This document shows, one piece after another, positions 7,563 through 15,998 of a stretch of DNA of 24,379 bases. This stretch comes from a virus: the IMG/VR virus record IMGVR_UViG_3300046011_010897, positions 1-24,379 of that record; one strand, 5' to 3'. The first letter of the stretch is position 1. The number at the start of each line of letters is the position of its first letter. The notes under the pieces are model-generated. The model did no database searches, was not told the origin of the DNA, and saw nothing but the letters and a program-made list of their open reading frames with translations. The position numbers were made by a program, and so were the translations under genes.

Positions 7563-7939
7563 TTTAGTTTTTGAAGAATTAATGTTATTCTATGATCACT
7601 TGGTATTTTTGTTAAATCAATCTCAGGTATTCTTTTTGGAAGTATCTGTAAATATTCTAAAAAAGCCTTCAAGTACGGATGAAATTTTGGACAGATCTTA
7701 AAAAATAGTATTCTACAACAGGCTTCGTTTCCAAAAACATTGTTTAGTAATATAATATGATTTAAGATCAGTCTTTCTTTTAAATCTTTTGTTTTATCAA
7801 ATCTGTTTAATAGTCTCTTAATGTATTTTATTTTCATTAAATCATCATTAAATTCGTTTATACCTTTGCAGAACGGATTGTCATACGCCTGCATGGCATA
7901 AATCATAAAATTTTCATCATTAAGAAACTCAAACTTCAT
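7559..7939 (-). CDS. Conserved-looking phage protein of unknown function (126 aa)
   Basis: The protein begins MKFEFLNDENFMIYAMQAYDN and is mainly helical, with several Cys (39, 74 and 75 regions and later) and many aromatic residues in the middle (LILNHIILLNNVFGNE). From memory, very similar proteins occur widely in cyanophages and other marine T4-like phages as an uncharacterised family. There is no signal peptide or catalytic motif. The stop overlaps the ATG of the ligase-like gene, so translation is coupled. It lies seven bases after the 164-aa gene. Its conserved place suggests a core role, possibly virion assembly or gene control, but this is only inference. Confidence 0.7.
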   Translation of the reverse strand: MKFEFLNDENFMIYAMQAYDNPFCKGINEFNDDLMKIKYIKRLLNRFDKTKDLKERLILNHIILLNNVFGNEACCRILFFKICPKFHPYLKAFLEYLQILPKRIPEIDLTKIPSDHRITLILQKLK

Positions 7940-7946
7940 TTTGTAT

Positions 7947-8441
7947 TCAGGCTTCTTCGATTATTGCATTAATCATATAAAGACCGGCTTTATCTCCACC
8001 CTCCGGTTTTGCAATCTTCATTTTTAAAACATAGTTTCTTCCGTCGAAACCGTTAGTTGTCTCAAATCCTTTTGATAAATCATGGGTTGGAGATGTACCG
8101 AATGTACCACCAAATCTCTTGAGTGGGAATCTATATTCAGTCTCTGGTTCTAAGGCAGTTGCACGGTTGAAATCAAAATCAACACCAGCCAAGTTCATCT
8201 TTGCACGAAGAACATAAATGGCAGATCGAGGATCAACATATGATTTAGAGCAGAATGCTGTAATAAACGCATTCATCTTGTGCATATCATGTGGATCGTC
8301 ATAATTGACGGGTTTTACCTCGTCGTTTGCTGATCTGCCCTTAGACTTTAGAACAGGATCAAATCCCATTCCGCCTCCCTCGGAGGTTTGTTCTTCGTTA
8401 ATGTCTAACATTTCGGATCGTAGTTCTTTAAATCGTTTCAT
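7947..8441 (-). CDS. Conserved-looking phage protein of unknown function (164 aa), possible tagged N-terminus
   Basis: The 164-aa protein starts MKRFKELRSE, close to the T4 capsid-targeting peptide in layout, with I14-N15-E16 just after as another possible prohead-protease site. A disordered acidic/Gly stretch follows (17-45), then a compact domain (50-160) with SYVDPRSAIYVLRAKM and RFPLKRFGGTFG. From memory, cyanophage proteins share this second domain; no function is known to me. GAGG upstream of the ATG and a late promoter octamer further up support the start and late expression. Whether it is a head protein is uncertain. Confidence 0.68.
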   Translation of the reverse strand: MKRFKELRSEMLDINEEQTSEGGGMGFDPVLKSKGRSANDEVKPVNYDDPHDMHKMNAFITAFCSKSYVDPRSAIYVLRAKMNLAGVDFDFNRATALEPETEYRFPLKRFGGTFGTSPTHDLSKGFETTNGFDGRNYVLKMKIAKPEGGDKAGLYMINAIIEEA

Positions 8442-8456
8442 AGAGTCCTCTTTTGT

Positions 8457-9014
8457 TTATTTATGTGGTTTTACAACTCTGAGCCTGAATTTGATATGTG
8501 GCATTTCTTTCTTTAGAGATCCAACTGCTTCTACATTTGCTTGGTGATCATCCATGAATTCAACATGGGATACTGGTTTTTTTGATTTTCTTTCAATATA
8601 AGACTTGAGAGCAGTTCTTTTTGCATTTGGATCAGAGGAACCAACAGCCAAAACAGTCAGTTTTTTCCCCTTTATGCCTCTTTTTTTCAAGTATTTTCTA
8701 ATATTTGTCTCTGCTTCCGGTGGTCTTGCTGTTAAAATTACTACTTCTTTTTTCTTTCTAGAAGTTCTTCTTGCTATTTTATCAGCAGGGTTTAATGGTT
8801 CTGCATCTCCAACATGGGCAAATCCAGAGAAATCAAGTTCGTGATCGTCTTCGGGTTTAAAACTGGCAAATTCACCAGAACTTAATTCTCTTGTTTCTCC
8901 TGTTTTTTTATGTCTAACAATAACCTTTGATTTAGTTTTTTTTACTAGCGTGTCATCAAAATCAAAAACTCTAACTTTTCTCTCTTCATTTAAAAACCAA
9001 ATAAACGACTTCAT
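8457..9014 (-). CDS. HAD-superfamily phosphatase with capsid-targeting-like N-terminus
   Basis: The 185-aa protein has all main HAD signatures: D18-F-D20-D21-T22 (motif I, nucleophile D18), LTARP with T95 (motif II), a Lys-containing helix around 132-137 (motif III) and FMDDHQAN with D155/D156 (motif IV). The order and the ILTARPPE sequence resemble the phosphatase half of T4 polynucleotide kinase, so it may remove 3' phosphates from nucleic acids, though the substrate is not proven. Residues 1-10 (MKSFIWFLNE) align position by position with the T4 internal-protein targeting peptide, suggesting the enzyme is packed into the head and cleaved after E10. The start overlaps the upstream stop (ATGA). 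Confidence 0.85.
   Translation of the reverse strand: MKSFIWFLNEERKVRVFDFDDTLVKKTKSKVIVRHKKTGETRELSSGEFASFKPEDDHELDFSGFAHVGDAEPLNPADKIARRTSRKKKEVVILTARPPEAETNIRKYLKKRGIKGKKLTVLAVGSSDPNAKRTALKSYIERKSKKPVSHVEFMDDHQANVEAVGSLKKEMPHIKFRLRVVKPHK
8458..8465 (-). promoter_or_regulatory. T4-type late promoter octamer CATAAATA
   Basis: On the minus strand the octamer overlaps the stop of the phosphatase gene (cat aaa taa) and lies upstream of the 164-aa gene. It gives a leader of about 11 bases with GAGG. Confidence 0.7.
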
Positions 9015-10084
9015 TTTTTGCCTTTTTTCTTTTTTACTGTTTTCTTTTTACCTTTTGGTTCTTGTCCGCGTTTTCTAAGTTCAATATAGGTTGCCAATCT
9101 ATATTTGGCATTTTCTTCTGTGTCTTTTCCCTTTATTGGTTTTGCTTTTACTCTTTTTGCAATTTTATCTCTACTCTTTATTTCTTTCTTTGTCATTGTT
9201 CCTGCGTGTTTTGCATTTACAATTTCTTCATTTACTTGAAATAATTTATCAAATAAAACTGATGCTCTTTTTTTTAACTCCTCTGTTAGTGGTTCGTTTT
9301 TGTTTTCTATTTCTTCATTTACTGATTTCCATCCACCACCATGTTTTTTATACCATTTTGATGCCCATCCATTTGCGTATGCGCTTGGATAAACTTTAAA
9401 TTTTCTTTTTGCTAATGCTTTTGCTTTTGCCCAAAGTTTTGGATTTGTTGGTTTGTTTTTTCCTTCGTTTAACACACTATATTCAACTATATCACCATTG
9501 TTTATTGTTTTTATTGAAAGAATATCATCGTATGAAACTCCAACAGTTTCTGTATTTGTTAAAAGTTCAAATTCTTTTCCTTCTTTGATAATTTCATTTG
9601 ATGCTATTTTTAAAAATCCTTTTTTAGTTTTAAATTCATTATTTTCATCTAAAAATTGAATCATTACAGTTTTGTTTAAAAAGGAGGAATCAAGATTATT
9701 TAATATAATTTTATCAAAAGAATATTGAAAGTTTTCTTCAATTAATTTTGTGTTTTTACTTTTTACAAAATCTGTTATTTGTTTAATGAATGATTCTTTT
9801 ATGTTTTTGTGTGAAGTCATGACAGGTTTTCTTCCTTGTTGCGTTGTACTAACTTTTGATTCTGCTGATCTTTTTTGTCTCACAGCACCTTTTTTTTCTT
9901 CCTTTGACATCTCACCTGATGTTTCTGGTGTTTTAGAGGACACTCGAACAGATGGTCTGCACTTTGGATATTTAGAGTCAGTTGCTTTTTCTCTACCACA
10001 TGGAGGATGTTTTCCACTTTTGGTTTTACGGGAAATATCAACCCATTTTTCTCTAAACCATCTTCTTAAATCTTCGTTAATCAT
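9011..10084 (-). CDS. Basic phage protein with two small conserved domains, possible internal head protein
   Basis: The 357-aa protein is strongly basic. Residues 1-75 hold WVDISRK, PCGRE and YPKCRPS; the two cysteines (29, 42) and the spacing resemble a short metal-binding domain seen in many phages. Residues 209-253 (PTNPKLWAKAKALAKRKF then YPSAYANGWASKWYKK) match another small domain that I recall from phage and giant-virus proteins. Both are domains of unknown function. The end is a long Lys tail. MINED at the start and LNEG (205-208), just before the second domain, fit prohead-protease sites, so the protein may be cut in the head. It lies between the GAF-like gene and the HAD gene with ATGA overlaps on both sides. 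Confidence 0.72.
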   Translation of the reverse strand: MINEDLRRWFREKWVDISRKTKSGKHPPCGREKATDSKYPKCRPSVRVSSKTPETSGEMSKEEKKGAVRQKRSAESKVSTTQQGRKPVMTSHKNIKESFIKQITDFVKSKNTKLIEENFQYSFDKIILNNLDSSFLNKTVMIQFLDENNEFKTKKGFLKIASNEIIKEGKEFELLTNTETVGVSYDDILSIKTINNGDIVEYSVLNEGKNKPTNPKLWAKAKALAKRKFKVYPSAYANGWASKWYKKHGGGWKSVNEEIENKNEPLTEELKKRASVLFDKLFQVNEEIVNAKHAGTMTKKEIKSRDKIAKRVKAKPIKGKDTEENAKYRLATYIELRKRGQEPKGKKKTVKKKKGKK

Positions 10085-10710
10085 ATACTACCTTTTTTCT
10101 GAGAAGCCAATTGAACTTCTATGGAACTTTTTGCTTGTTCCATTTCATATTTAACAAGAGTCGGTTCTGCTTTGTCTAAATGTGAGTCACTACACCATTG
10201 AAGCAATATAAAACCAGTGATTTGATTTTTTACTTTAAGTGGTAAAACTGAAAAACCTGTTACGTTATTTTCTTCAAAAAATTGACGACAGAACGAATAT
10301 GGTATGTCGTATATTGAAATAATTTTTGCATTATTTTCTAAAACCAAATTTAATAATGGCAAAAACATTGAACACAACAATCCTTTTATTCGTTCAGAAT
10401 CAGTTGTAAGTCCTACCTCAACAGATTCATGTGTTACGGAAAATTTACGCATGGAAACTCCGTCCATAAAATATTCCCCATTATGAAATTGTATAACTTG
10501 TGCCCGAGCACCATTTGTTTTTACTCTTAATTCGGTTAAAGTTTCGTGAATTTGAGTATGAACATCTATAAAACTTTTATTTTCTTGCTCGGAGTCTTTC
10601 TTTTTACCAAACAATTTAATAAAACTCACTATAGCACCAAACACAACAGCAGTTACAATTCCTGTTGCTTCAAACCATGAAAATAAATTACTTGTTGTGC
10701 TTGATGCCAT
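10081..10710 (-). CDS. Membrane-anchored protein with GAF-like domain
   Basis: The 209-aa protein has one membrane helix near the N-terminus (about 14-34, TGIVTAVVFGAIVSFIKLFG) followed by a basic KKK, so the rest is probably cytoplasmic. Residues 55-200 look like a GAF-type sensor domain (RAQVIQFHNGEYFMDG, then ISVLPLKV-like FSVLPLKVKNQITGFILLQW). No catalytic motif is seen. The start (GGGAG nine bases upstream) lies inside the 3' end of the 1129-aa gene and the stop overlaps the next ATG. It may sense a small molecule or anchor a complex at the membrane during infection. Role unknown. Confidence 0.65.
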   Translation of the reverse strand: MASSTTSNLFSWFEATGIVTAVVFGAIVSFIKLFGKKKDSEQENKSFIDVHTQIHETLTELRVKTNGARAQVIQFHNGEYFMDGVSMRKFSVTHESVEVGLTTDSERIKGLLCSMFLPLLNLVLENNAKIISIYDIPYSFCRQFFEENNVTGFSVLPLKVKNQITGFILLQWCSDSHLDKAEPTLVKYEMEQAKSSIEVQLASQKKGSI

Positions 10711-13700
10711 GTTTAACTACTCCCTTTATTATTTTTTTAATTGGATCTACTGAATATGGTGTAACTGAAAGAAATTTCTTTCTTAATTCGTCGGTTCCTT
10801 CTTCGCCGGCTCCATGTTCTTCATTCATTGATCTGTTTTTACTTTTTGAAAGAACTCTAAGATTGGAATCTCCATTGTTTTGTGGATTTCCATCTTCGTG
10901 GTGAACATCTTTTCCATCACCTTTCTTCACTTTTCCTTTTTTCATCATTTTTCTGCGAGCCAAAACCCGTTTAGATCTATTTGCTCTTTGTTCAGGTTTA
11001 CCATGATAATTTTTGTATTCTTTTTTGTAGTTTCTTGCTTCTATAACAAACGATTCATACAGTTCTGGTTTAATTAAACTAGTCTCCCACATTTCATTTA
11101 ATATAGAACCAGCATCTATTTTTTCTATTGATTTTGTTATTGTTTCCGGTGAGACTAGACCGGAGGTCAAAATCAAAGTAAGTGCTTCTTTATTTTCTAA
11201 ATTTTCTACAATAAAATCATTAATAAAGTCATATGTTTCGGAAAGTTGTTGTGGTAATTCCTCAAACTGTTGGAAGTCCTGAACTGGTATTGCTACCTGT
11301 TGTTTTCCATCTATGGTAATGATATTATAGTTTCTCGCAGAACCTTCCATGTAATCAGTTACATCTAATTCATTTGATGTAATCATTGCCGGTTCTAAGT
11401 CGCAGTATTCCATAAACATCATAACATCATCACCAATCATTCGTAAATCTTGTTCTACAATTGCTGCATTGTTTGCAAAATTTGTTTGCAAAAAAGGTTC
11501 ACTCTGTTCGGTTAGTCGTGATGGTTTATAATCAATGTTATAGAGGGTGGAAAGAGTTCTAATTTTCTTTCCTCCGCTTTTTCTAGATCTTCCTTTAAAA
11601 GCACCTCTAAATTGTAAATCTGGAACAATTCTTTGAATCATTTTTTCAGAAATAGCCTCTAGTTTTACACCAGTTCCGTCTGCGTTTACACCTAGAACGT
11701 AGTTTGCTGCCTGTAGAGTGTCGCTTCCAAATTTTTCATTTCCTGTGAAAGATTCTAATATTAGACCCATTTTAAATTCTTCACTGGCGTCGAATATTTC
11801 TTGAAGTTTTGCAGCAACTTGACTTGCCAATTTTTCTTGTGATTCAACAATTGCTCTATATTTTGCAAATTCTTTATCTTTTGGTAGTTCACCTGATGCT
11901 GCTATTTTTTTAATTTCTCCAATTTCGTATTCGCCCAATTCGGCTGATTTTGCAAACTGAGAAATCATATCCTTTGCTTGTTTAAATAGTTTTGCAACTT
12001 TTGGACTTTTTGCTACTATGTTTCCAGCATAACGATTAGCAGCCTCTACTGTGGCAATTGCTTCTCCAGACTCTCCATTCAATATTCTGGCTGCACCACA
12101 CTTCATGCTTGCTCTTATGCATTTTTTAGGATCAATATTTTCTAGTTTACCTCCGGAGGCTTTCCATACATCGGCAGGAACAAGAACGACATCAGATTTT
12201 GATGTGGCGTTTACACCACCAGCACTCAACCATTGCTTGGTTAGTTTTCCGTTGTTTTTACCCATGTGTATCGCAACAACAGGACCAACTTGTTTTATTA
12301 TTTGATCGACTGCTCGTTGTGCAGCAGCAGCCAACGTTTGACTTTTTCCTATTTTTTCGGTTATACCTTTTACATCAGTATCAGTTTTTGCTTTTAACAT
12401 CTGATTTAACATAAAAGGAATTGCTTCCTCTAACTCAGTAGCACTATGATCCCAATCGTCATATTGTGACTTTGGTGATGTTACTTTTTTCCCTCTTGGT
12501 GGTACTTTTGGAAGAGGAAATTGCTTTTGAAGAACTTCTTTTGGTGGTTTTTTTGTTAATGTAGACTTTTGTTGAGTCTTTTTCTTTGTTTTACTTTTCT
12601 CATTCTTTTTTGCAGATTTTGTCTTTCCCTTTGGTTTTGCTCTTGAGAACTCTGGGAATAGTTTCTTTGAAGAATCAGTTATTTCAAATTTAGGATCTTG
12701 AAGATACTTTTTTGCCTGACCTCTACTAAACTTTTCGGGAGATACAACAACTTTTGACTTGCCAATGTCTTCTTTCTTTACGATTCTTATTTTTTTATCA
12801 GCACCAATAACTACAGCAAAATTTGGTTTTCTTTTTGCATGTCGTCGTTCTTCTCTTTTTCGATGTTTATCTTTTTCTGTTTTATTTCTTGCAGGTCTAG
12901 ATTCTGCTCTTGTTTTTGAAAGAGTCCTAGAAGGAGAGTCGATTGCTTTTCTTTTTGCTTCAAATAAAATGTTCTCTAACATAGTTCCTCTTTTTGGTTG
13001 TTTGACAGTACCAACTCTTCTTGGCGGTTTATCAAGACCTAGTGCTGCTTCTTTTTGCTTTGCTCCAATAATTTCTCTGGCGAAACGAGTTCTTACATGA
13101 AAACGAGTTCTTGCTACTCTTGCTGCTCTTTGTCGTGGTGATTCTCTGTTTACAATTGCTGCTTGATGTTGTCTATACAATGCAGTATTCAGTGTATTTT
13201 TTCTTTTTTGTATTGTTGCTTGAACTATTTGTGCTTCAGCAAGCATATTCATAAATTCTTCAATTTTAGCAACAGAGAACATTTCTGTTAGTTTTTTCTT
13301 TCTTTTTGTTGCTGCTCGCTCTCTTGCTTTTTTGTTTCTCTCTAGTCTTGCTTTTTCTTCTGCTGCCGGTACTACATCTTTAAATTGTTTAGAAATCATA
13401 TCTGCATAATGTTTTTGTTTTTTTGCCGCATGAATTGAGTCTGGCATAAATGCATGAGCCAATTCAGTATCACCAGCAAGTATTGCTTTTCTTAGTCTTC
13501 CAGCCTTTGCGTGTTCTACTGGAATCCTACCATCTTTTACTAATGATTTTAATTGTGGTAACGACAATTCCTCTTCACTTCGTTTTTCTGCAAGTGAGTG
13601 AAAATCAACTTTTACTCTATGAACAGTTTTTTGATTTGATCCTAAAATACCACCATGAGTTGTTATGTGTTTTTCAATTGCTGCTCTTAGACTTTTATCT

Positions 13701-14077
13701 CCTGTCATTTGATCAGGTCCTAAAGCAACCGTAATGTGCTTGTGGCCACCCTTTTCGATCAAATGAACAATTTGATGTAATGGAGAAATAGATGACTGTT
13801 GGGGAACGATCCCGAATGTCATTCTTGTCTTTGGCATCCCTTTTTTAATATATTCATGGGAACCACGAACTATTTGTTCTTTTTGTTTAAAAGAAAGAGG
13901 TGCATCTTGTCTGTTTTCAGATGCTCCCAATCCATGATAAAAATGACTGTAACCAGCACCGTGTGCGTGTTGCGCTGCAAGTTTTGCAACTTCCTCGTGT
14001 CCTCTGGTGTATGGGTTAAATGCACCTGTCACCAAAAACGCAGAGCCTACTTGTTTTGCTTCATTTAATGTATTCAT
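10688..14077 (-). CDS. Giant basic protein: N-terminal nucleotidyltransferase, C-terminal HNH, several predicted head-protease sites
   Basis: The 1129-aa protein starts with an HxGH-type nucleotidyltransferase fold: TGAFNPYTRGHEEV (17-30) and KAGRLRKAILAGD (191-203), as in NMN or pantetheine-phosphate adenylyltransferases, with T replacing the first His. Next come very Arg/Lys-rich regions (about 240-520), a helical middle (550-780), and a C-terminal HNH-like module (1054-1080, GDGKDVHHEDGNPQNN) after a basic segment. It carries [L/I]-x-E followed by A or S at residues 4-7, 279-282, 371-374, 549-552 and 773-776, the consensus cut by T4 prohead protease, so it may be a head polyprotein. The ATG has GGAAAG upstream and a late-type octamer further up. 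It may help condense DNA and enter the host with it. Confidence 0.7.
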   Translation of the reverse strand: MNTLNEAKQVGSAFLVTGAFNPYTRGHEEVAKLAAQHAHGAGYSHFYHGLGASENRQDAPLSFKQKEQIVRGSHEYIKKGMPKTRMTFGIVPQQSSISPLHQIVHLIEKGGHKHITVALGPDQMTGDKSLRAAIEKHITTHGGILGSNQKTVHRVKVDFHSLAEKRSEEELSLPQLKSLVKDGRIPVEHAKAGRLRKAILAGDTELAHAFMPDSIHAAKKQKHYADMISKQFKDVVPAAEEKARLERNKKARERAATKRKKKLTEMFSVAKIEEFMNMLAEAQIVQATIQKRKNTLNTALYRQHQAAIVNRESPRQRAARVARTRFHVRTRFAREIIGAKQKEAALGLDKPPRRVGTVKQPKRGTMLENILFEAKRKAIDSPSRTLSKTRAESRPARNKTEKDKHRKREERRHAKRKPNFAVVIGADKKIRIVKKEDIGKSKVVVSPEKFSRGQAKKYLQDPKFEITDSSKKLFPEFSRAKPKGKTKSAKKNEKSKTKKKTQQKSTLTKKPPKEVLQKQFPLPKVPPRGKKVTSPKSQYDDWDHSATELEEAIPFMLNQMLKAKTDTDVKGITEKIGKSQTLAAAAQRAVDQIIKQVGPVVAIHMGKNNGKLTKQWLSAGGVNATSKSDVVLVPADVWKASGGKLENIDPKKCIRASMKCGAARILNGESGEAIATVEAANRYAGNIVAKSPKVAKLFKQAKDMISQFAKSAELGEYEIGEIKKIAASGELPKDKEFAKYRAIVESQEKLASQVAAKLQEIFDASEEFKMGLILESFTGNEKFGSDTLQAANYVLGVNADGTGVKLEAISEKMIQRIVPDLQFRGAFKGRSRKSGGKKIRTLSTLYNIDYKPSRLTEQSEPFLQTNFANNAAIVEQDLRMIGDDVMMFMEYCDLEPAMITSNELDVTDYMEGSARNYNIITIDGKQQVAIPVQDFQQFEELPQQLSETYDFINDFIVENLENKEALTLILTSGLVSPETITKSIEKIDAGSILNEMWETSLIKPELYESFVIEARNYKKEYKNYHGKPEQRANRSKRVLARRKMMKKGKVKKGDGKDVHHEDGNPQNNGDSNLRVLSKSKNRSMNEEHGAGEEGTDELRKKFLSVTPYSVDPIKKIIKGVVKHGIKHNK

Positions 14078-14109
14078 TTAGTCTTTCCATTCAACAAATC
14101 CCGATAAGA

Positions 14110-14117
14110 TATGTAGA
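14110..14117 (-). promoter_or_regulatory. Variant late promoter octamer TCTACATA
   Basis: On the minus strand TCTACATA sits just after the terminator of the NUMOD-like gene and about 27 bases (predicted leader) before the ATG of the 1129-aa gene. The same octamer, with the exact five-base spacer, precedes the gene at 20038. Confidence 0.5.
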
Positions 14118-14144
14118 AAAAGAAAGCCGAGTCTTTACTCGGCT
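14116..14144 (-). terminator. Rho-independent terminator after the NUMOD-like gene
   Basis: AGCCGAGT (14125-14132) pairs with ACTCGGCT (14137-14144) across a CTTT loop. On the minus strand it is followed by a T-rich run (TTCTTTTTC). It separates the nuclease pair upstream from the 1129-aa gene. Confidence 0.8.
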
Positions 14145-14175
14145 CTTAGTACACCCGGAGAGTATTTTGGGTGAC

Positions 14176-14517
14176 TTATTTAAGTTTTTCTACTTTGACG
14201 AAACCTTTATGGCTTTTTCTCTTACCAGCCATGAGTTCGTACATAGCAGACTTGGAAAGATCGTGATTACGGCAGAATTCCACAAAATTATCTACCAAAA
14301 ACACCACGCCGTCATTCTTTGTGAATAACCACAATTTATTTGGAACTTTTTCTTGTTGTGGGGGAATTTCATTCCAAAACCATGCATTTCCTTTTTTCTC
14401 AAACACGCCACCATATTTTTGAATAAAAGCATCTCTATACTTGTGGGAATTAGACATTCCATTTGCTTTCACCCATTCTCTACTATTTACTTTATTAATT
14501 AATGTTTTCACGCTCAT
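14176..14517 (-). CDS. Small DNA-binding protein with NUMOD-like C-terminal module
   Basis: The 113-aa protein has a C-terminal stretch (about 64-110) with FVEFCRNHDLSKSAMYELMA, GKRKSHKGFVKVEKL. This resembles the helix-turn-helix modules at the ends of T4-type homing endonucleases. There is no GIY-YIG or HNH nuclease motif, so it looks like a stand-alone DNA-binding module or the remains of a homing endonuclease. Residues 1-60 are unassigned. AGGAG lies nine bases before the ATG; the gene overlaps the end of the exonuclease gene by 23 bases. It may act as a repressor of the neighbouring genes, by inference only. Confidence 0.65.
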   Translation of the reverse strand: MSVKTLINKVNSREWVKANGMSNSHKYRDAFIQKYGGVFEKKGNAWFWNEIPPQQEKVPNKLWLFTKNDGVVFLVDNFVEFCRNHDLSKSAMYELMAGKRKSHKGFVKVEKLK

Positions 14518-15163
14518 TTGAATAACTCCTAAAATTATCTATTGCATTCTTTAATTTGACAACGTAATTTATAGGATTCCGTTGAAATACTTGAACATCT
14601 CCATTTTCGCAAGATATAATTATGCATATATTCTTTACGGGAACACCAAATCGTTCTTGCCACATAACAGAATATGCAGTTGTTTGTGTAAAGTAATTAT
14701 CAATATCTTGCTCACGTTTTGGTTTTGTGCTACCTTTGAAGTCTATGATGGATAGTTTTCCATCAAATTCACCAACACAATCTACTCTACCAGCCAACCC
14801 TAAAGTTTTACTGAATAGAGGTGCTTCTAAACCATGAATATTATCAATTCGATCTATAGTGGTTTTTATCTGGAGGAATAAGTCCAGTATGTCCACCGAC
14901 ATCTCTTTCGTATTGAGTTCTTGGTTTTCTAGGTATTTTTCTATGACGGAGTGAAGGTTTGTTCCCCTTTTTGTTACCCGTCTTGATTCTGCTTGATTGT
15001 TTTTTCGCCATTCTGCGAAGAATATTCTTTTTTCCCATCCAGTCACCGTTGTAACAGAAGGATAATATTCACCCTCACAGAGATATCTTCGACCATTTTG
15101 ATCTTCGACTGACTCAAGAGGAATGAATTCGTGTGGAATATGTACAAATTGTTTTTGCAACAT
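14495..15163 (-). CDS. RecB-family / MGME1-like exonuclease (PD-(D/E)XK)
   Basis: The 222-aa protein has the core of RecB-type nucleases: a Ser-rich entry motif YYPSVTTVTG (33-42), H71 in GTNLHSVIEKYL, E113 in GLEAPLFS, D128 in LAGRVDCVGEF, and D141-F-K143 in SIIDFKGS, followed by Q160 in FTQTTAYS. Metal-dependent cutting of single-stranded DNA ends is expected, as for the mitochondrial exonuclease MGME1. In a phage it could process recombination or replication ends. A sigma70-like promoter sits right before the ATG, unlike the late promoters nearby, so early expression is likely. No Shine-Dalgarno site is visible. Confidence 0.85.
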   Translation of the reverse strand: MLQKQFVHIPHEFIPLESVEDQNGRRYLCEGEYYPSVTTVTGWEKRIFFAEWRKNNQAESRRVTKRGTNLHSVIEKYLENQELNTKEMSVDILDLFLQIKTTIDRIDNIHGLEAPLFSKTLGLAGRVDCVGEFDGKLSIIDFKGSTKPKREQDIDNYFTQTTAYSVMWQERFGVPVKNICIIISCENGDVQVFQRNPINYVVKLKNAIDNFRSYSNERENIN

Positions 15164-15166
15164 TAC

Positions 15167-15194
15167 ATTATAAACAATATTTCACAAAAATCAA
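15167..15194 (-). promoter_or_regulatory. Sigma70-like promoter TTGATT-16-TATAAT
   Basis: On the minus strand TTGATT (15194-15189) and a perfect TATAAT (15172-15167) are 16 bases apart and fill the gap before the exonuclease gene. The predicted start site falls at the ATG, so the transcript would have almost no leader. Confidence 0.65.
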
Positions 15195-15938
15195 TTATTT
15201 TTTATTGTGTTTCTTTTTGTTTTTGCCAGAAAATTCAGAGGTAACATCTCTATTTTTTTCATCAAATATTCTAAAGTTATCTTTTCCACTGATGATACGC
15301 ATTACTCCCTTGTGGGAAACTGCTGTTCCTCTTTTTCTTACACCCTTTTCGGTGAAAGAAATTTTATAGATTTTCTTTTTGTGTTTTTTAAGTGTATTAG
15401 CAGAGGAGTCTTTTACTTTTTCTTCTGACATATATCCGCGAACTAGTCTTTGCATTGGATCTGCCGCTACTGCTGCTTGTGCTTGTGCTAAATTTTGATA
15501 TTGAAACCCGTATACATTTGCGGTTTCTTCTCCATCTGATCCTTGCTGTTGATCTTCCTCATCTCCCGATTTTTTTGATGGATCTTTTGCAAGTCTGGCG
15601 CGCATTGCTCTACCTCTGGCAATCATACCAGACATGTTTGCTTCTAACATAATCTTAAATACATCAACTGGTTCGTATTCGTTTATAAGTTCATCTATGT
15701 TTTCGCTAAGTTCTACGGATTCTACTGGTGTTTCGCTCATGAAACGAGCAATTCCAACCTCCGTCAAATAATCCTCTTGATCTTCGGTTAATTTGACTTG
15801 AAACTTTTCCTCAAACTGATTCATAGTCTTTTCTAGTTGTTCTGCAATAACATGAAATTCCTCTGGAAAAGAGGGTTCTTGCTTGTTTACAATTTGATTA
15901 ACAACGTTTAAAATTGACTTCTGTTTTGATGTGTCCAT
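15195..15938 (-). CDS. 247-aa acidic helical protein, unknown function
   Basis: The start at 15938 (MDTSKQKS) is chosen over an ATG 15 bases upstream, because GGAG lies seven to ten bases before it and the late promoter would start the mRNA after the upper ATG. Residues 1-115 are acidic and helical (EDQEDYLTEVG, SENIDELINEYEP). A charged, Gln/Glu-rich linker holds DEEDQQQGSDGEE (about 134-146). The C-terminal part (185-247) is basic: it reads KIYKISFTEKGVRKRGTAVS and ends in a Lys-rich tail. An acidic-helical plus basic layout would suit a head core or scaffold protein, and IMLEAN near residue 100 is a weak protease-site match. This is inference; no family is recognised. Confidence 0.62.
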   Translation of the reverse strand: MDTSKQKSILNVVNQIVNKQEPSFPEEFHVIAEQLEKTMNQFEEKFQVKLTEDQEDYLTEVGIARFMSETPVESVELSENIDELINEYEPVDVFKIMLEANMSGMIARGRAMRARLAKDPSKKSGDEEDQQQGSDGEETANVYGFQYQNLAQAQAAVAADPMQRLVRGYMSEEKVKDSSANTLKKHKKKIYKISFTEKGVRKRGTAVSHKGVMRIISGKDNFRIFDEKNRDVTSEFSGKNKKKHNKK

Positions 15939-15954
15939 GTAGAATCTCCGCATT

Positions 15955-15962
15955 TATTTATA
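15955..15962 (-). promoter_or_regulatory. T4-type late promoter octamer TATAAATA
   Basis: This is the exact T4 late consensus on the minus strand. It predicts an mRNA starting with GGAG about 11 bases before the ATG at 15938, so the Shine-Dalgarno site is at the very 5' end. Confidence 0.85.
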
Positions 15963-15963
15963 G

Positions 15964-15971
15964 TATACATA
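15964..15971 (+). promoter_or_regulatory. Variant late promoter octamer TATACATA (divergent)
   Basis: TATACATA lies one base from the opposing TATAAATA box. It drives the small gene at 15999 with a predicted leader of about 22 bases that carries GAGGAA. Confidence 0.55.
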
Positions 15972-15998
15972 CTTTTACATCAACGAGGAATACGCAAA

